A stretch of 64,000 nt of DNA from Perognathus longimembris pacificus (GCF_023159225.1 NC_063168.1:48873776-48937775); one strand, 5' to 3'; positions 34,503 to 45,944 are shown, numbered from the stretch's first letter. Made by a program: numbers and translations. The notes: generated by a model not told the origin, from the letters alone.

Positions 34503-34659
34503 CTCAGCATAATAATTTTGTATGTATCAATAGTTAATTCCTTTTTACCACCAGGTAGTATTCCATTACACTGATCTACCATGATTTGTTTACACATTTA
34601 CCTGTTGACACACATTTGTGTTGAATCCAGTGGACAGTATTAGAAATAAGGAATCATAA

Positions 34660-34970
34660 AGGTGATATACAGAGGGGTTACAGTTATGTAAGTCAGGTAA
34701 AGAGTACATTTACTTTTTTAGAGTGCTCAAGGCTAGCACTCTACCACTTGAGCCACTTCCGGCTTTTTCTGTATATGTGGTGCTAAAGAATCAAACCCAG
34801 GGATTCATGAATACTAGGCAAGCACTCTGCCATTAGGCCACATTCCCAGCCCCATGAGTACATTTCCTTTTGGACAATGTTACCACTTCCCTCATTCTCT
34901 CCTTTTCTTTCTTTTCCTCAGCCCTAAGTTGTATAGTTCATTTTCAACATAGTGTCCAGTGAGTACCACT
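34660..34970 (-). mobile_element. L1 3'-end fragment inserted in the old L1 and itself split by a SINE
   Basis: 'tatacagaggggttacagtt' to 34724, then resumes at 34853 with 'gagtacatttccttttggac', C/T-rich sequence and 'cacttaag'-free antisense 3' UTR (ttgtatagttcattttcaac). Confidence 0.65.
34725..34852 (-). mobile_element. IDL-Geo SINE, Geo half shortened
   Basis: Only 'gctcaaggctagcactctac' onward remains of Geo, then the linker and IDL. Short flanking repeat gagtacattt on both sides. Confidence 0.85.
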
Positions 34971-34983
34971 GTTTATATTTAAT

Positions 34984-35036
34984 TTGTTTTTTAGTTCTTG
35001 ACTGGCACTCTACCACTTAAGCCATGTCTCCAGTTT
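34984..35036 (-). mobile_element. tRNA-like SINE fragment
   Basis: 'cactctaccacttaagccatg' as in the minor family at 2326-2418. Confidence 0.4.
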
Positions 35037-36365
35037 AGGATTTTTTTATGTTGATGATTATGTAGTCTCTTAATGAAGACATTTTTATATTTAATTTTTT
35101 AACGAAATTACCAGCTTATTTTCCAAAGCAATTGTACCATTTTATACTCTACCCCCAAAAGAATATGAAAGTCTCAGTTGTTCTATGACCTATCTAACAC
35201 AAGATTATTGTTAGTCTTTTTATTTTAGCCTTTCTTGTTAATGTTTAGTGGTACGTCATTGATGTTGAAATTGAACTTCCCAAATGACTAAGTATCTTGA
35301 GTTTCTTTACATGTGTTTATTGCTCATCATATATCTTCTTTACTAAAGTGTCTATTCAAAGCTTTGATTCAATTTTTTATTTGGGTAGTTTATTTTTTCA
35401 TTACTGTGAACATATTTGGAACAAATATCTCTTAGACATAAGTTCATTTATTTTCCTGGCCCTAATTACTAGAAAAATTAAAAATTTAAATTATAGCAAG
35501 AAAGTAATTTTACAAGTACTTTTTCACTGTGGCAGTCATATTTAGAGTCTTGAGACAAAGGAGTATGTAAAACTTTTCCTGTGAAGTATTTAAAACCATG
35601 CTGGTAACAGTCTGCTTGGGCTATTGTTGTAAATATGCTATAGTTTGACTCTATTTACCTTCCTGCAAAAAATATAGCTTTTCTGGGGAAGATTGGTTGC
35701 TAACATCTTGATATCCTTTGCTCTTTTGTGCTATTTTTCCAGGCCAAAAAAGTACAATTTCTGGGAATTTTTCAAGACTTTCCATGTACTTTATGGTTTT
35801 TAAAAATTCATTCATTTTGATTTTGGTTTTAGTGTTGCTAAGAAACATGAGGAAGGTCATTCACGGGCATTAATTAGCTATAACAAAAAAACAAATTGCA
35901 ATCTCTGCAGGGTAATCATATTAAAAGAATTGATCCACTTTCTCATCCAGCAGTAGCACCAATCATCGTTTTAGCTATTGGTGCTAGACAGATTTGTTTA
36001 GCTCTACAGAGCCAAAATAATTAGTTAGATTCTGAAGAGGAAGGTCTCTTTGATGAAAGGACTTGGGTGGATGTGGTCCTCAGAGAGTAGAGTCAGGGGT
36101 GTCTTAATGACAGGATTCCAGGAGAGTTAATGCAGGGATTTCCTGTGTAGAAAACACTGGTCATTTGTTCTCCAGCTCCACCGAGATTCAAACTAGAGAA
36201 AATTGGCTCCAACTGGAGGAAGACTGAGTGTGGTTAGTGTTACACATAAAACTTTTATTATCAACATCAATATTGTTATGAGATTAAGCAATGGAACAAG
36301 ACAAGAGAGATCATAAAGATATGTTAAAATAAAAAAGATAGCTATCTGCCTGGTATGTTTAAATG

Positions 36366-36490
36366 TCCATTGATTTATAGGATTTTGTTATTGAGGGGGA
36401 CTTTAGTGATTACTTCTCCTAGTATCCTTTTACAGACAAGGATGTGAAAGGACATTATGTAACTTGCCTGTGGCCACAGTGTTGGATACT
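36366..36490. mobile_element. Old MIR/L2-like fragment
   Basis: 'cttttacagacaaggatgtg' and 'acttgcctgtggccacagt' resemble the conserved core seen in mammalian-wide repeats. Family uncertain. Confidence 0.4.
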
Positions 36491-37259
36491 AATACTTTAA
36501 TTTGTGGATATTTTAAATGTAGTCTCACTTTAAAAAGACACAAGCAACCATGTGTTTTTCTTCTAGTAGGTTTTACTTCATCAAAATAGTCACTTAAAGC
36601 AGTTGCCATGTGTCTTTTTTTTTTTGTCCAAGTCCATGGAGATCCTGTCTGCATCTGTGCTTATTATTTAAAATGTTGAGGACTGTTACTCTGAAGCATT
36701 TTGAACTTTTCTCTAAATAAATATGATACTTTGAATGATTGACAAGGCCTGAGGTGATCAATAATGATAGAGGACAGCAGAGGAATTGCCACATCCTTTA
36801 TGGAACCTACCCTAGTCTGATATGGATTCTTTATAAACTGTTGACTGACCCATGTTACAATGTCCACAGTTTGGTGGATGGCTTTGGGTCAAAGTCCTGT
36901 GACTAATTTGCCTTTTTTGAAGGCAACACATTATAAAGCTTTAAATGCTTTGTTTAGGTAAACATTGGATTGAGCAGTAGGAAACTTGTTTAGGTTGCCA
37001 ATTCATTATGGATGAAATCTGCAAATGTGAGTTCCAGTCATTGGAATTACTGGGGTAAATTGCTTGTAAAGCATTCCACACCCTGGATCAAAACAGAAGG
37101 AAATTGGCACAAGGAACTTTATTTGGTTGTGGTTACATTTTATTTGGTAACTCATTGTTCTGTACATGTTCCCACTAGGCCATTGAGAATGAAAACCTGT
37201 ATATATTTATATAACATTGTATACTTATTTTAAAGGGTTTCCTTAAACTCTAAAAATGG

Positions 37260-37330
37260 TATAAAACATCTGAAAGTACCTAACACATTGCCTGACATCC
37301 AGCAAACTGGTAAATGTGCCTATACTCCTT
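37260..37330 (+). mobile_element. MIR 3' fragment
   Basis: 'cctaacacattgcctgacat' followed by 'gtaaatgtgcc' fits the end of MIR. Confidence 0.4.
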
Positions 37331-37533
37331 TCCCTTGGGTTTTAGCATGAACATCTGAGTCCCATCAGAAGGAAAGTAAATGAAATTGTTCAGAGTTAAA
37401 AGAGTATTTTTAAATTGTCACTGTAGGCTGAGCATTCACTTGACTTATAGGAGGATGTTTTGATTTTAATGTTATTTCAGGATTAAATAGTCACTCAAAA
37501 AGTTAAGTTAAAATTTTGGAAAAAATAGCTTGA

Positions 37534-37815
37534 TTGAGAGACAAAGGATAAAAAGACAAACGACTCAAAAGCAATACTTGCAAAACCATTTGGTGTAAAC
37601 CAATTGAACAACTCATTGGGGGAGAGGGAATGGGGGAGGGGAGGGGGGAATGAGGGAGGAGGTAACAAACAGTACAAGAAATGTACCAAGGCCTAGGAGG
37701 AGGTAACAAACAGTACAAGAAATGTACCCAAGGCCTAACGTATGAAACTGTAACCTCTCTGTACATCACTTTGACAAGAAAAAAGAAAAGAAAAAGTTAA
37801 AAAAAAAAAAAAAAG
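37534..37815 (+). mobile_element. L1 3'-end insertion with TSD and internal duplication
   Basis: TSD atagcttga at 37525-37533 and 37816-37824. G-rich 3' UTR, then about 40 bp (gtaacaaacagtacaagaaa...) present twice (37656-37695 and 37696-37737), then 'gaaactgtaacctctctgta' and poly-A. Confidence 0.88.
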
Positions 37816-37827
37816 ATAGCTTGAAAA

Positions 37828-37892
37828 GGCTAGGAGTATAGCTCAGTGGTAGATTGCTTGCCTAGCATACCAAAGGCTCTGGGTTTGATTCC
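37828..37892 (+). mobile_element. ID-like tRNA SINE monomer
   Basis: 'ggctaggagtatagctcagt' and 'gggtttgattcccagc': good A and B boxes, classic ID form without Geo. Followed by a GA/GGGA purine run to about 37955. Confidence 0.85.
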
Positions 37893-38889
37893 CAGCAAAG
37901 AGAGAGAGAAAAGGGGGCTGGGAGAGGAGGGAGGGAGAGAAGGGGAAAAAAAAAGTTGACAGACCTGTGACTTCTCTCTCCAACAAATCTTAAGCTTGGC
38001 TTAGAGTATTTTGAATATCAGAATGATAAATTTGTTTTAGTATAGTAATAGAAAGCTATCGTAAGTTCTAGAATTGAATGGGGTAATTAATTAATTAGTA
38101 ATAGGGCAAAATTAATCCTTTCTAAACCTTCCTCCTACCCTCCCCAGATTCATAGTAGAGTTGAAGAGGATAATTTTTCTCTGTACTTTTGTATAGTTTC
38201 TTAAACTGACCACCCATTAAAAAATCTCAGTGCAAGTACAGAACAACTCTCGCTAAAGTTTGGTGGGTGCATTTGAAGTGTATTGCTTACTTTGAGAACT
38301 TGGATTTTTGGTCAGTGACCACAGTGAAAGCAGACTCAACCTCCTATTCAGATGATTCCTCTACCTGCAAAGAAAGAAGACATGCTGAGGTCAAGTTTCG
38401 TGTTCAGCCTGTGACAGAATCTGCCACTTTCTGATAGCAGGAGCCAGTGCAGGCCCAAGATGAAGGGTGTTGTCACTGAGAGGAGTATGCACGTCTGTAA
38501 TCCAGCTTGCATAAGCTGTACCTTCAGCTTCTGTTCTGCCTGGGCTCATCCCAGTCTGAGAATCCTGATAGATCTGGAAATGTCTTGGCAGGCAGATTGG
38601 CAGAGAAGGTGCTGCCAGGATTTCAAACTCAAGCTTGTAGCCACATTCATTTGCTTGGAGATGTTTTATACTGCTTATGTTAGACCATCATATATGTTTC
38701 GCCTTATAATGCTCATTTTACTTTGGATAAAAATCGAAATTAATGATTTTTTTTTTTTTACTCCCTAAACTCCCAGTGTCTTTGTATAGATGTTGCTATA
38801 AAAAGATTTTTCTTCAATGTCCCAGAGTCAGGAAAGATTCATTGTTAAGAAAGGTAGGCATTTCCATGCTCTAGAGAAAAATCTCTTTT

Positions 38890-39092
38890 TTTTTTTTTTG
38901 GCCAGTCCTGGGCCTTGGACTCAGGGCCTGAGCACTGTCCCTGGCTTCTTCCCGCTCAAGGCTAGCACTCTGCCACTTGAGCCACAGCGCCGCTTCTGGC
39001 CGTTTTCTGTATATGTGGTGCTGGGGAATCGAACCTAGGGCCTCGTGTATCCGAGGCAGGCACTCTTGCCACTAGGCTATATCCCCAGCCCC
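38890..39092 (-). mobile_element. IDL-Geo SINE, young subfamily, with TSD
   Basis: 16-bp exact TSD gagaaaaatctctttt at 38874-38889 and 39093-39108. Almost identical to the copy at 29109. Confidence 0.97.
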
Positions 39093-39895
39093 GAGAAAAA
39101 TCTCTTTTCCAGCTGTCTAAAACATTTGGTTGGAATCTCAAAATTTTACTTTTGAATTGCATTTGTTTTTGTCTAGGTGAAAAATGTTGAAAGATATAAA
39201 TGAAATAGATTTTTCTGACTTCATCTCTGTTTTGATAAGAGCAAAGAACCAGGGATTAGCGTTCAGAAATCATGCATTCTTTCACTTGCTTAAAAAATAT
39301 TTATAATCCTGGATAAAGCACATTGTTCCCAAAGCTTTTAAAAAGGAACTCCTATGCTGCATACCTTGACCTGTTCTTGTTGGAAAATGTCCTCATTTTA
39401 TTTCCTAGCACTAAAAGGAGTGGAATGAATGCAAGTAGCTATTTCCATTGCTTATGTGACCCATGTCTTTGTACATGATATGGCTGAGTGTTGTACACAG
39501 GTCTTGTAGGGCACGATGATGAGGCCAATTCCCAGCTCCCTGCAGCGGCCATTTTAATTTAGAATTGACACTCTGGTAGTTAAGCCTGGGCAAAGCCTTG
39601 GTAACTGGAAAACAGTACAGGTGACCTCAAAAGCATACATCTTCCAAGGCCCAGACTCAGTGGTTGGGCTTCAGGTGGTCACAAACTGCATTTTTCAAGT
39701 GGTCATTATTACTAGCATTTCTTCATAAAAATGTTTTAAAGGGTTTAACATGTTGATTAGTTTACAAATATTAACTCATGTAAGTTGCTTAACAAACACA
39801 GATGTTTAACATCAGATCTTGTGTACAATCTTTAGCTTAGCTACTTATTTTCCTCTCACTTTCCCAAAAAGATGAGTTTCTAAAAGTATTCTTTA

Positions 39896-40117
39896 GGGCT
39901 GGGAATATGGCCTAGTGACAAGAATGCTTGACTCGTATATATGAAGCCCTGGGTTCAATTCCCCAGCACCACATATATAGAAAATGGCCAAAAGTGGCGC
40001 TGTGGCTCAAGTGGCAGAGTGCTAAGCCTTGAGCAAAAAGAAGCCAGGGACAGTGCTCAGGCCCTGAGTCTACGCCCCAGGACTGGCAACAAAAACAAAA
40101 CAAATTAAAAGTAAAAT
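39896..40117 (+). mobile_element. IDL-Geo SINE with TSD
   Basis: TSD taaaagtattcttta at 39881-39895 and 40118-40132. Confidence 0.95.
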
Positions 40118-40149
40118 TAAAAGTATTCTTTAAAAATCCCTAATGACAA

Positions 40150-40310
40150 GTGGTCACTGGTGGCTCATGCCTGTGATCCTAGCTACTCCAGAGACTGAGA
40201 TCTGAGGAACACAGTTCAAGTCCAGTGTTAGAGCCTTAAGCAGAAAATCTCAGGGACAGCACACAGGCCTTGAGTTCAAGCCCCACAACCGACAAAAGAA
40301 AAAAAGAAAA
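40150..40310 (+). mobile_element. B1-Geo SINE with internal deletion
   Basis: B1 head (ctcatgcctgtgatcctagc) joins directly to the late Geo part (gagccttaagcagaaaatct); linker and Geo A box are missing. Confidence 0.75.
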
Positions 40311-40400
40311 GAAAAATCCTAAAACCATTATTCTCCCAAGAAATTTATTTCAATGAAGAAACTGATAGTAAATGCAACTTTTTAAGAGCTAGAAGTTTGA

Positions 40401-40620
40401 AGCTGGACACTGGTGGCTCATGCCTGTAATCCTAGCTACTCAGGATACTGAGATCTGAGGATCGTGGTTCAAAGTCTGTGAGACTTTTATCATCAATTAA
40501 CTACCAGAAAACCAAAATTAGAGCTGTGGTTCAAAGTGGAGGAATACTATCCTTGAGCAAAAGAGCTCAGGGACAGTGCCCAGGCACTGAGTCCAGGCAC
40601 CAGAAAAAAGAAAAAAAAAA
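40401..40620 (+). mobile_element. B1-Geo heterodimeric SINE
   Basis: Sense copy; second of two in a row in the same orientation. Confidence 0.83.
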
Positions 40621-41244
40621 AATTTCTTTTTAACCTACAGGTTTGAATTATAGGCAAAAGGAGCATGTATTCAGATGATGGTTGATGAATTGGAAATGGG
40701 TATTGGACAAGTAGAGAATCTAGCATCCTTGACCATGACTGGACTCCAAGAATGTGGATGAAGGGCTCAAGGAATGCCATATTTGTGACAAAAAACATAG
40801 TTAATTAAAAGCACACAGAATCATCTTTTTTTAAAAAAATTCACTGGGTACCAACCTATTTGTATGCATATACAAATATCCACATGTACATGTTTTTCTG
40901 AAAGCAAGATGTGAAGCCCATGTAACAATAAAGAAAAAGGAATCAACAGTGTATTAGCACTAGAGTTAACAGAAAATAGATTTGGGGGCTTTACCTAAAG
41001 AACAGAGATAGTGACATAAATGAGCCTGGAAGCACAGAGAAACCCAAGCCACCTAATCTACTTTAAGGCTCATTGGGTGGGAGGAAGAAGAGTAGGGCTT
41101 TGTGAGTTTGGGAAGCCTATTTGATATAGCAAGTCTGTTTTCCAGGCCAAGTGTTAAGACAGAGAACAATAGAGAAAAACAATTGTACATTTTCACATGT
41201 TTGTAAAGGCTATTTTTTTTGAAGTATTCCACCCACTACACCGA

Positions 41245-41455
41245 ATCATAGCTCTCACTTACTGACCACTACCTGTCTGGCAAGCACTATATTGTACATA
41301 CATTGTCTCACTTAAGCCCACAACAGCCCTATCAAGTAAGCAAAACCTTAAGAAGTTTACTGATGTGTCCAAGGTTATACACTGCTAAATGGTAGTACTT
41401 AGATTTAAAGTTAGGTCTTTGGATTCTAAAACATGTGCTTTGTCCTATGTATTCT
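41245..41455 (-). mobile_element. MIR SINE, nearly complete
   Basis: Antisense order: 'acctgtctggcaagcactat', 'cattgtctcacttaagccca', 'gatgtgtccaaggttataca', 'tttggattctaaaacatgtg'. Confidence 0.8.
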
Positions 41456-42027
41456 ATGGTAAAGGGCTAGGAAGACCCTATGTCTACTTTCAAGGTCAGT
41501 TAAGTCCAGCAGACTAGTAGCCAAGGTGGCCAAGAGCTGCTGTGGGAAGATAAATGAGCTGAAAGAGCTGATCTGGCAGTTGTGATAACTCACTGGGAAA
41601 AAGTGATTGGTTCTGGCCAGAGGAAGTGCAGTAAGACTTCACAAAAGAACTTATTCCTCAGAAGAGTTAAAATGAGGACTTTCCCAGGGGTGCAGTGTGA
41701 AAGGAATCATTGCAGTGACAGTGACCTGCAATGTGCTAAGGCAGATGAAACAGAAGTTGGCCTTTCAAAGCCTACAGAATAAAGCTTTTTTTTTTCTTTT
41801 TTTTTATTTGTTTATTAATTGAACACAAATTTTTTTTACAAGGTGTTGTGCAAAAAGGGTTACATACAGTTACATAGTAGGGCAGTGTGTACATTTCTTG
41901 TGATACCTTACGTCCTGTTTTTCTATCCCTTCTCTAGGTCAGGTAGACATATATACAATATACAATGTATCAAGAACATATATAGTATTCAAAGACTTGG
42001 TCTCTACTGTCTCTCCGTCTCCCTTTG

Positions 42028-43530
42028 TTAACAGTCATATATCAGGGAGATCATGCCCCTTTGTTTTCTGTGTTCTAGGCTTGTCTCGCTCAACATTATT
42101 TGGTCGAGTTCTGACCATTTCCCTGCGAATAACAATATTTCACCATTCCTAATCGCTATGTAGTATTCCATTGTGTATAAGTACCATATTTTTTGGATCC
42201 ATTCGTCTGTGGAGGGGCATCTGGGTCGTTTCCATATTTTGGCTATTGTGAATTGTGCCGCGATAAACATGGAAGTACAAATGTCTTTTTGATATCTTAG
42301 GTTTTGCTGTTTAGGATAGATGCCTAGGAGTGGTATGGCTGGGTCATACGGTAGGTCTATATTGAGCTTTTTGAGAAACCTCCATACTGTTCTCCAAGGT
42401 GGTTGTACTAATTTGCACTCCCACCAACAATGGAGAAGGGTTCCTCTTTCCCTGCACCCCCTCCAGCATTTGTTGTTTCCTGAGTTCAGAGTATAGGCCA
42501 TTCTAACTGGAGTGAGGTGGTATCTCAGGGTTGTTTTTATTTGCATTTCCTTTACTAACAGGGATGTTGAGCATTTCCTCATGTGTTTCTTTGCCATTTT
42601 TATATCTTCTCTTGTGAAGTCTCTCTATAGCTCTTTTGCCCATTTCCAAATAGGTTTATTGGGCTTGGAGGGGCTTAGTTTTTTGAGTTCTCTGTAGATG
42701 ACAGATATCAGGCCTTTGTCTGTTGCTGTGCTGGTAAATATCCTTTCCCATATGGTTGGCTGGCTTTCTATTTTGGTGGCTATGACCTTAGCTGTGCAGA
42801 AACTTTTTAATTTGTAGTAGTCCCATTTGTTGAGTCTTTCCCCTATTTGTTGTGCCCCTGGGACTCTATTCAGAAAGTTCCTTCCTGTGCCTATAAGTTC
42901 TAGCGTCTTTCCTACTCTGTCCTTCAGTAGTTTCAAGGATTCAGGTCTGATATTGAGGTCCTTTATCCATTTTGAGTTGATCTTGGTGCATGGTGATAGG
43001 CTTGGGTCTACTTTGAGTTTTCTGCATATGGCTGCCCAGTTCTCCCAGCACCAGTAGTTGAAGAGGCTATGTTTATTCCATTGTATGTCTTTAGCTCCTT
43101 TGTTGAATATCAGTTGGCTGTAAGAGTGCGGTTTTATTTCTGGGTCTCCAGTTCTAATCCATTGGTCTTCTGATCTGTTTTTATACCAATACCATGCTGT
43201 TTTTGTTTTGATGGCCTTGTAGTAGAGCTTGAAGTCTGGTATTGTGATACCTCCTGCACTGCTTTTTTTGCCTAGAATTGCTTTGGCTATTCTAGGTTTT
43301 TTGCTGTTCCTTATGAATTTATGGATTGGTTTCTCTATTTCAGTGAAGAATGTGGCTGGGATTTTGATAGGGATTGCATTGAATTTGTATAACAATTTGG
43401 GCAATATGGCCATTTTCACTATATTGATTCTGCCTACCCATGAGCATGGGAGGTCTTTCCATCTCCTTGTGTCTTCTTTGATTTCCCTTATTAGATTTTT
43501 GTAGTTTTCATTGAATAGGTCTGTCACGTC
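42028..43530 (-). pseudogene. L1 ORF2 C-terminal part, one in-frame stop
   Basis: About 500 codons in one frame from 43530 to the natural stop near 42028, with a single TAG at 42625-42627 (after WKWAKEL). Visible landmarks: '[20 protein letters not shown]', '[15 protein letters not shown]', '[10 protein letters not shown]', then after the stop the cysteine motif [18 protein letters not shown] (about 42415-42468) and '[20 protein letters not shown]'. That is the C-terminal domain of ORF2p; the endonuclease and the catalytic aspartate motif are upstream and missing. Only one lesion in about 1.5 kb suggests a fairly recent insertion. Confidence 0.93.
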
Positions 43531-43642
43531 CTTGGTTTTGCTGGGTTCTTGATGGGGTGTTGGGTGTTGGAGTTCCCAGCTCGCTATTCAGTTGGAGCGA
43601 GTCGGGGTGCCTCCCTATTCTGTTGGCGCCATCTTTCTCTCT
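43531..43642 (-). promoter_or_regulatory. Presumed L1 5'-terminal segment with YY1-like site
   Basis: Minus strand starts agagagaaagatggcgcc. AAGATGGC (43628-43635 on +: gccatctt) matches the YY1 core that sits near the start of L1 5' UTRs in primates. The segment abuts the TSD, as an element's own 5' terminus would. The assignment to the L1 5' UTR is inference, as I have no consensus for this species. Confidence 0.55.
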
Positions 43643-43789
43643 CAGAATAAAGCTTTAAAAAAAAAAAAAAAAAAGCTATTTCTCGCCCAGCCTTAAGAGA
43701 TACCTTGTACTGTAGAAATGTTTTCCATATTACATAAAAGTTTTCTCCAACCATGCTAGTTTGTAATATTACCACATATAGTTTTGAAA

Positions 43790-43833
43790 CTCTGTGTGTG
43801 TGTATGTTTGTGTGTTGTGTGTTGTGTGTACTG
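43790..43833. repeat. Imperfect (TG)n tract
   Basis: tgtgtgtgtgtatgtttgtg and tgttgtgtg units. Confidence 0.8.
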
Positions 43834-43844
43834 TGTTTTCTTCT

Positions 43845-43918
43845 TTTGGAACTGGATATTGAACCCAGGGTGTTGTACTTGCTAGGCCAGCACTGCCACT
43901 GAGCTACATCCCAGCCCC
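43845..43918 (-). mobile_element. ID-like tRNA SINE monomer
   Basis: 'ttgaacccagggtgttgtac' and 'cactgagctacatcccagcc'. The next SINE inserted at its 5' edge. Confidence 0.7.
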
Positions 43919-43929
43919 CACACAAAATT

Positions 43930-44138
43930 TTTTTTTTTTTTTTTTTGGCCAGTCCTGGGCCTTGGACTCAGGGCCTGAGCACTGTCCCTGGCTTCTTCCC
44001 GCTCAAGGCTAGCACTCTGCCACTTGAGCCACAGCGCCGCTTCTGGCCGTTTTCTGTATATGTGGTGCTGGGGAATCGAACCTAGGGCCTCGTGTATCTG
44101 AGGCAGGCACTCTTGCCGCTAGGCTATATCCCCAGCCC
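43930..44138 (-). mobile_element. IDL-Geo SINE, young subfamily, with TSD
   Basis: Flanks ccacacaaaattt (from 43918) and ccacacaaattt (from 44140). Two private changes (gtatctgagg, gccgctagg). Confidence 0.95.
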
Positions 44139-44334
44139 CCCACACAAATTTTTTTGAACAGTGTGGGTTAACTAGAAACTGGTTGGTTCCATAAGTTGCT
44201 CCTATAGTCAGTGTGATCAGATTTAACAAGTTTTCTTGAGACACTGATCTTTTCCGAATCTTTGGAGATTTTGAGTCAACTGTATTGTAAAGTCTTAGAC
44301 TGAATTTTTCAAGTGAACATAGACCCTAATTAGA

Positions 44335-44480
44335 ATGCAGGATTTTCCACTTGGTAGTTATATGACCCAAGATATGTTAGGAAACCTCAGTTTCCTCACT
44401 TTGGATTTGTGAGAATGACACTGACCTTGAAGATTAATGAAGTAAATGAAATAATATGTCTAAAGCACATGCCCAATCTC
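44335..44480 (+). mobile_element. MIR fragment
   Basis: 'cacttggtagttatatgacc' and 'aaacctcagtttcctcact' in MIR order. Confidence 0.7.
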
Positions 44481-45119
44481 AGCATGTAATAGTCAATCAA
44501 TTCTACTTCCTTTGGTCTGAGTACACTGAAGGGCAATTAGGTTCATATAAAGGCCTGAGGAAGTGCCTTTTTCTTGCCAAACCCAGGCATTCTCTGCCTT
44601 TACCCCACGTAGCCAATGCTGGAATGATCTCTCAGACTTCCCTTCTGTGTGTCCTACTCTACCCATCATGGCCCCGAGAATTGTTGGCTGATTTTTTTTT
44701 TTTTCCCTCAATTGGCTGTAGATTCCTTCTGGCTGAGTCAGTAACTTTTCTCTCTGATGCTGTGGTGCCTAATTTAGTATATATTTGTACTGGGTTCTCA
44801 ATCAGTGTCCCTACAGTTTGAGGTGAACACAAACAGTTTTGGTGATACCCAGCAAATTAACCTTTGAAAACTCTCAGGAAAATAGATTTTGAGAATAAAT
44901 ACAGGAGGTGAGTATCTAGAAAATGCTTTAACCACCATTTGTGAAAAGGAGTGAAGGCCAAATGGTGTCAGCAAAGTGGCATTCTGAGCTCTCCTAGTTC
45001 CTGAAATGACAGGTCTGAAAGTGTCTTTTATCTCCTCCAGAAAACCATTCAAGCTCTTCTACCTGCTTCCCTTGTGGTTTCACCTCACAGATACCTATGG
45101 ACATTACAAAAAATACTCT

Positions 45120-45345
45120 AAGGTGGGCCACCACACCTAGTTACTCAAGAGGCTGACATCTAAGGATCGAGATTCAAAGCTATCCTGGGCAGGAAAGTCC
45201 CTGAGACTCATACTTCCAATTAACCACTAAAAATCTAGAAGTAGATCTGTGGCTTAAGTGGTAGAGTACTGTCCTTGAGCATTAAAGCTCAGGGACAGTG
45301 TCCATGCCCTAAGTTCAAACTCCAGGATCAGCACAAAAGTGAAAT
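45120..45345 (+). mobile_element. B1-Geo heterodimeric SINE
   Basis: Diverged sense copy (ccaccacacctagttactca; gtggcttaagtggtagagta). Confidence 0.8.
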
Positions 45346-45944
45346 TAAACAAACAAAACCCTTTAAGCTAGTGGTATGAATGATGCTCTAATTTTCCATT
45401 ACTGCATCACACGAAGAACACATACCTGACTGACATACCGTTAGATCATCTGGTGTATGTGTAAAAGAGCCACAGGGATTCCTAACTGGGAAGTAGTAGC
45501 CACAAGGGTTTGGGTGTGTGCCATAAACCTCCTGAAATTGTATGGCAAATTGTGTGTGTACATTCATAAATCTCTTGTGAGAAAGTCCAAAATTTATATT
45601 AGATTCCAATATGTGTTCATGAATTATTGTTTCTAAAAATATTAATAAAAACAAAAACTCAGCTAGTCCACTTAGAGGTTTTTCACATACTTCTACATGA
45701 GAGCAAGTTTATTATCAATTTATTGTCATATCTCAGTGCAAAATTTACTTTCATAGTCTTAATTCTCTCAGATCCACTTAAAGGACTGCAGTTTAGAATC
45801 TGCTGGTACTACACTAGACACATGCACAGTACAGTGTAACAGCTTTGTAATTCCAAATTCCTTTCTTCATGGAGTATTCTTACAGAGGGCACTTCAGAGT
45901 GCTGGGTATGTGTTATTGCCACTGCACTTTTTCATTCTTTTTGT

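Larger units (their letters stand above)
34100..35520 (-). mobile_element. Old eutherian L1 (3' UTR and ORF2 tail), split by younger elements
   Basis: Antisense order is kept across the interruptions: 'ctatagattaatttgtattt', 'atgtatcaatagttaattcc', 'gtagtattccattacactg', 'ccaaagcaattgtaccattt' and 'atatcttctttactaaagtg'. All frames are closed. It is interrupted at 34291-34502, 34660-34970 and 34984-35036. Confidence 0.75.
41789..43642 (-). mobile_element. L1 insertion with intact TSD and large internal deletion
   Basis: TSD cagaataaagcttt at 41775-41788 and 43643-43656. On the minus strand the element begins near 43642 with a segment containing AAGATGGCGCC (like an L1 5' end), runs about 110 bases of non-ORF2 sequence, then enters ORF2 late. 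It ends with a 3' UTR, aataaa-like signals and poly-A (+ strand T-run 41789-41808). 1,854 bp in all. ORF1, the endonuclease and the catalytic core of the reverse transcriptase are absent, so it cannot move by itself. Confidence 0.93.

Noticed and set aside
37828..37892. Functional tRNA gene
   Set aside because: Has A and B boxes but is an ID-type SINE: no acceptor stem pairing visible, and A-rich tail present.
43229..43504. Plus-strand 91-codon ORF reading like a membrane protein
   Set aside because: Antisense shadow of the L1 ORF2 remnant.
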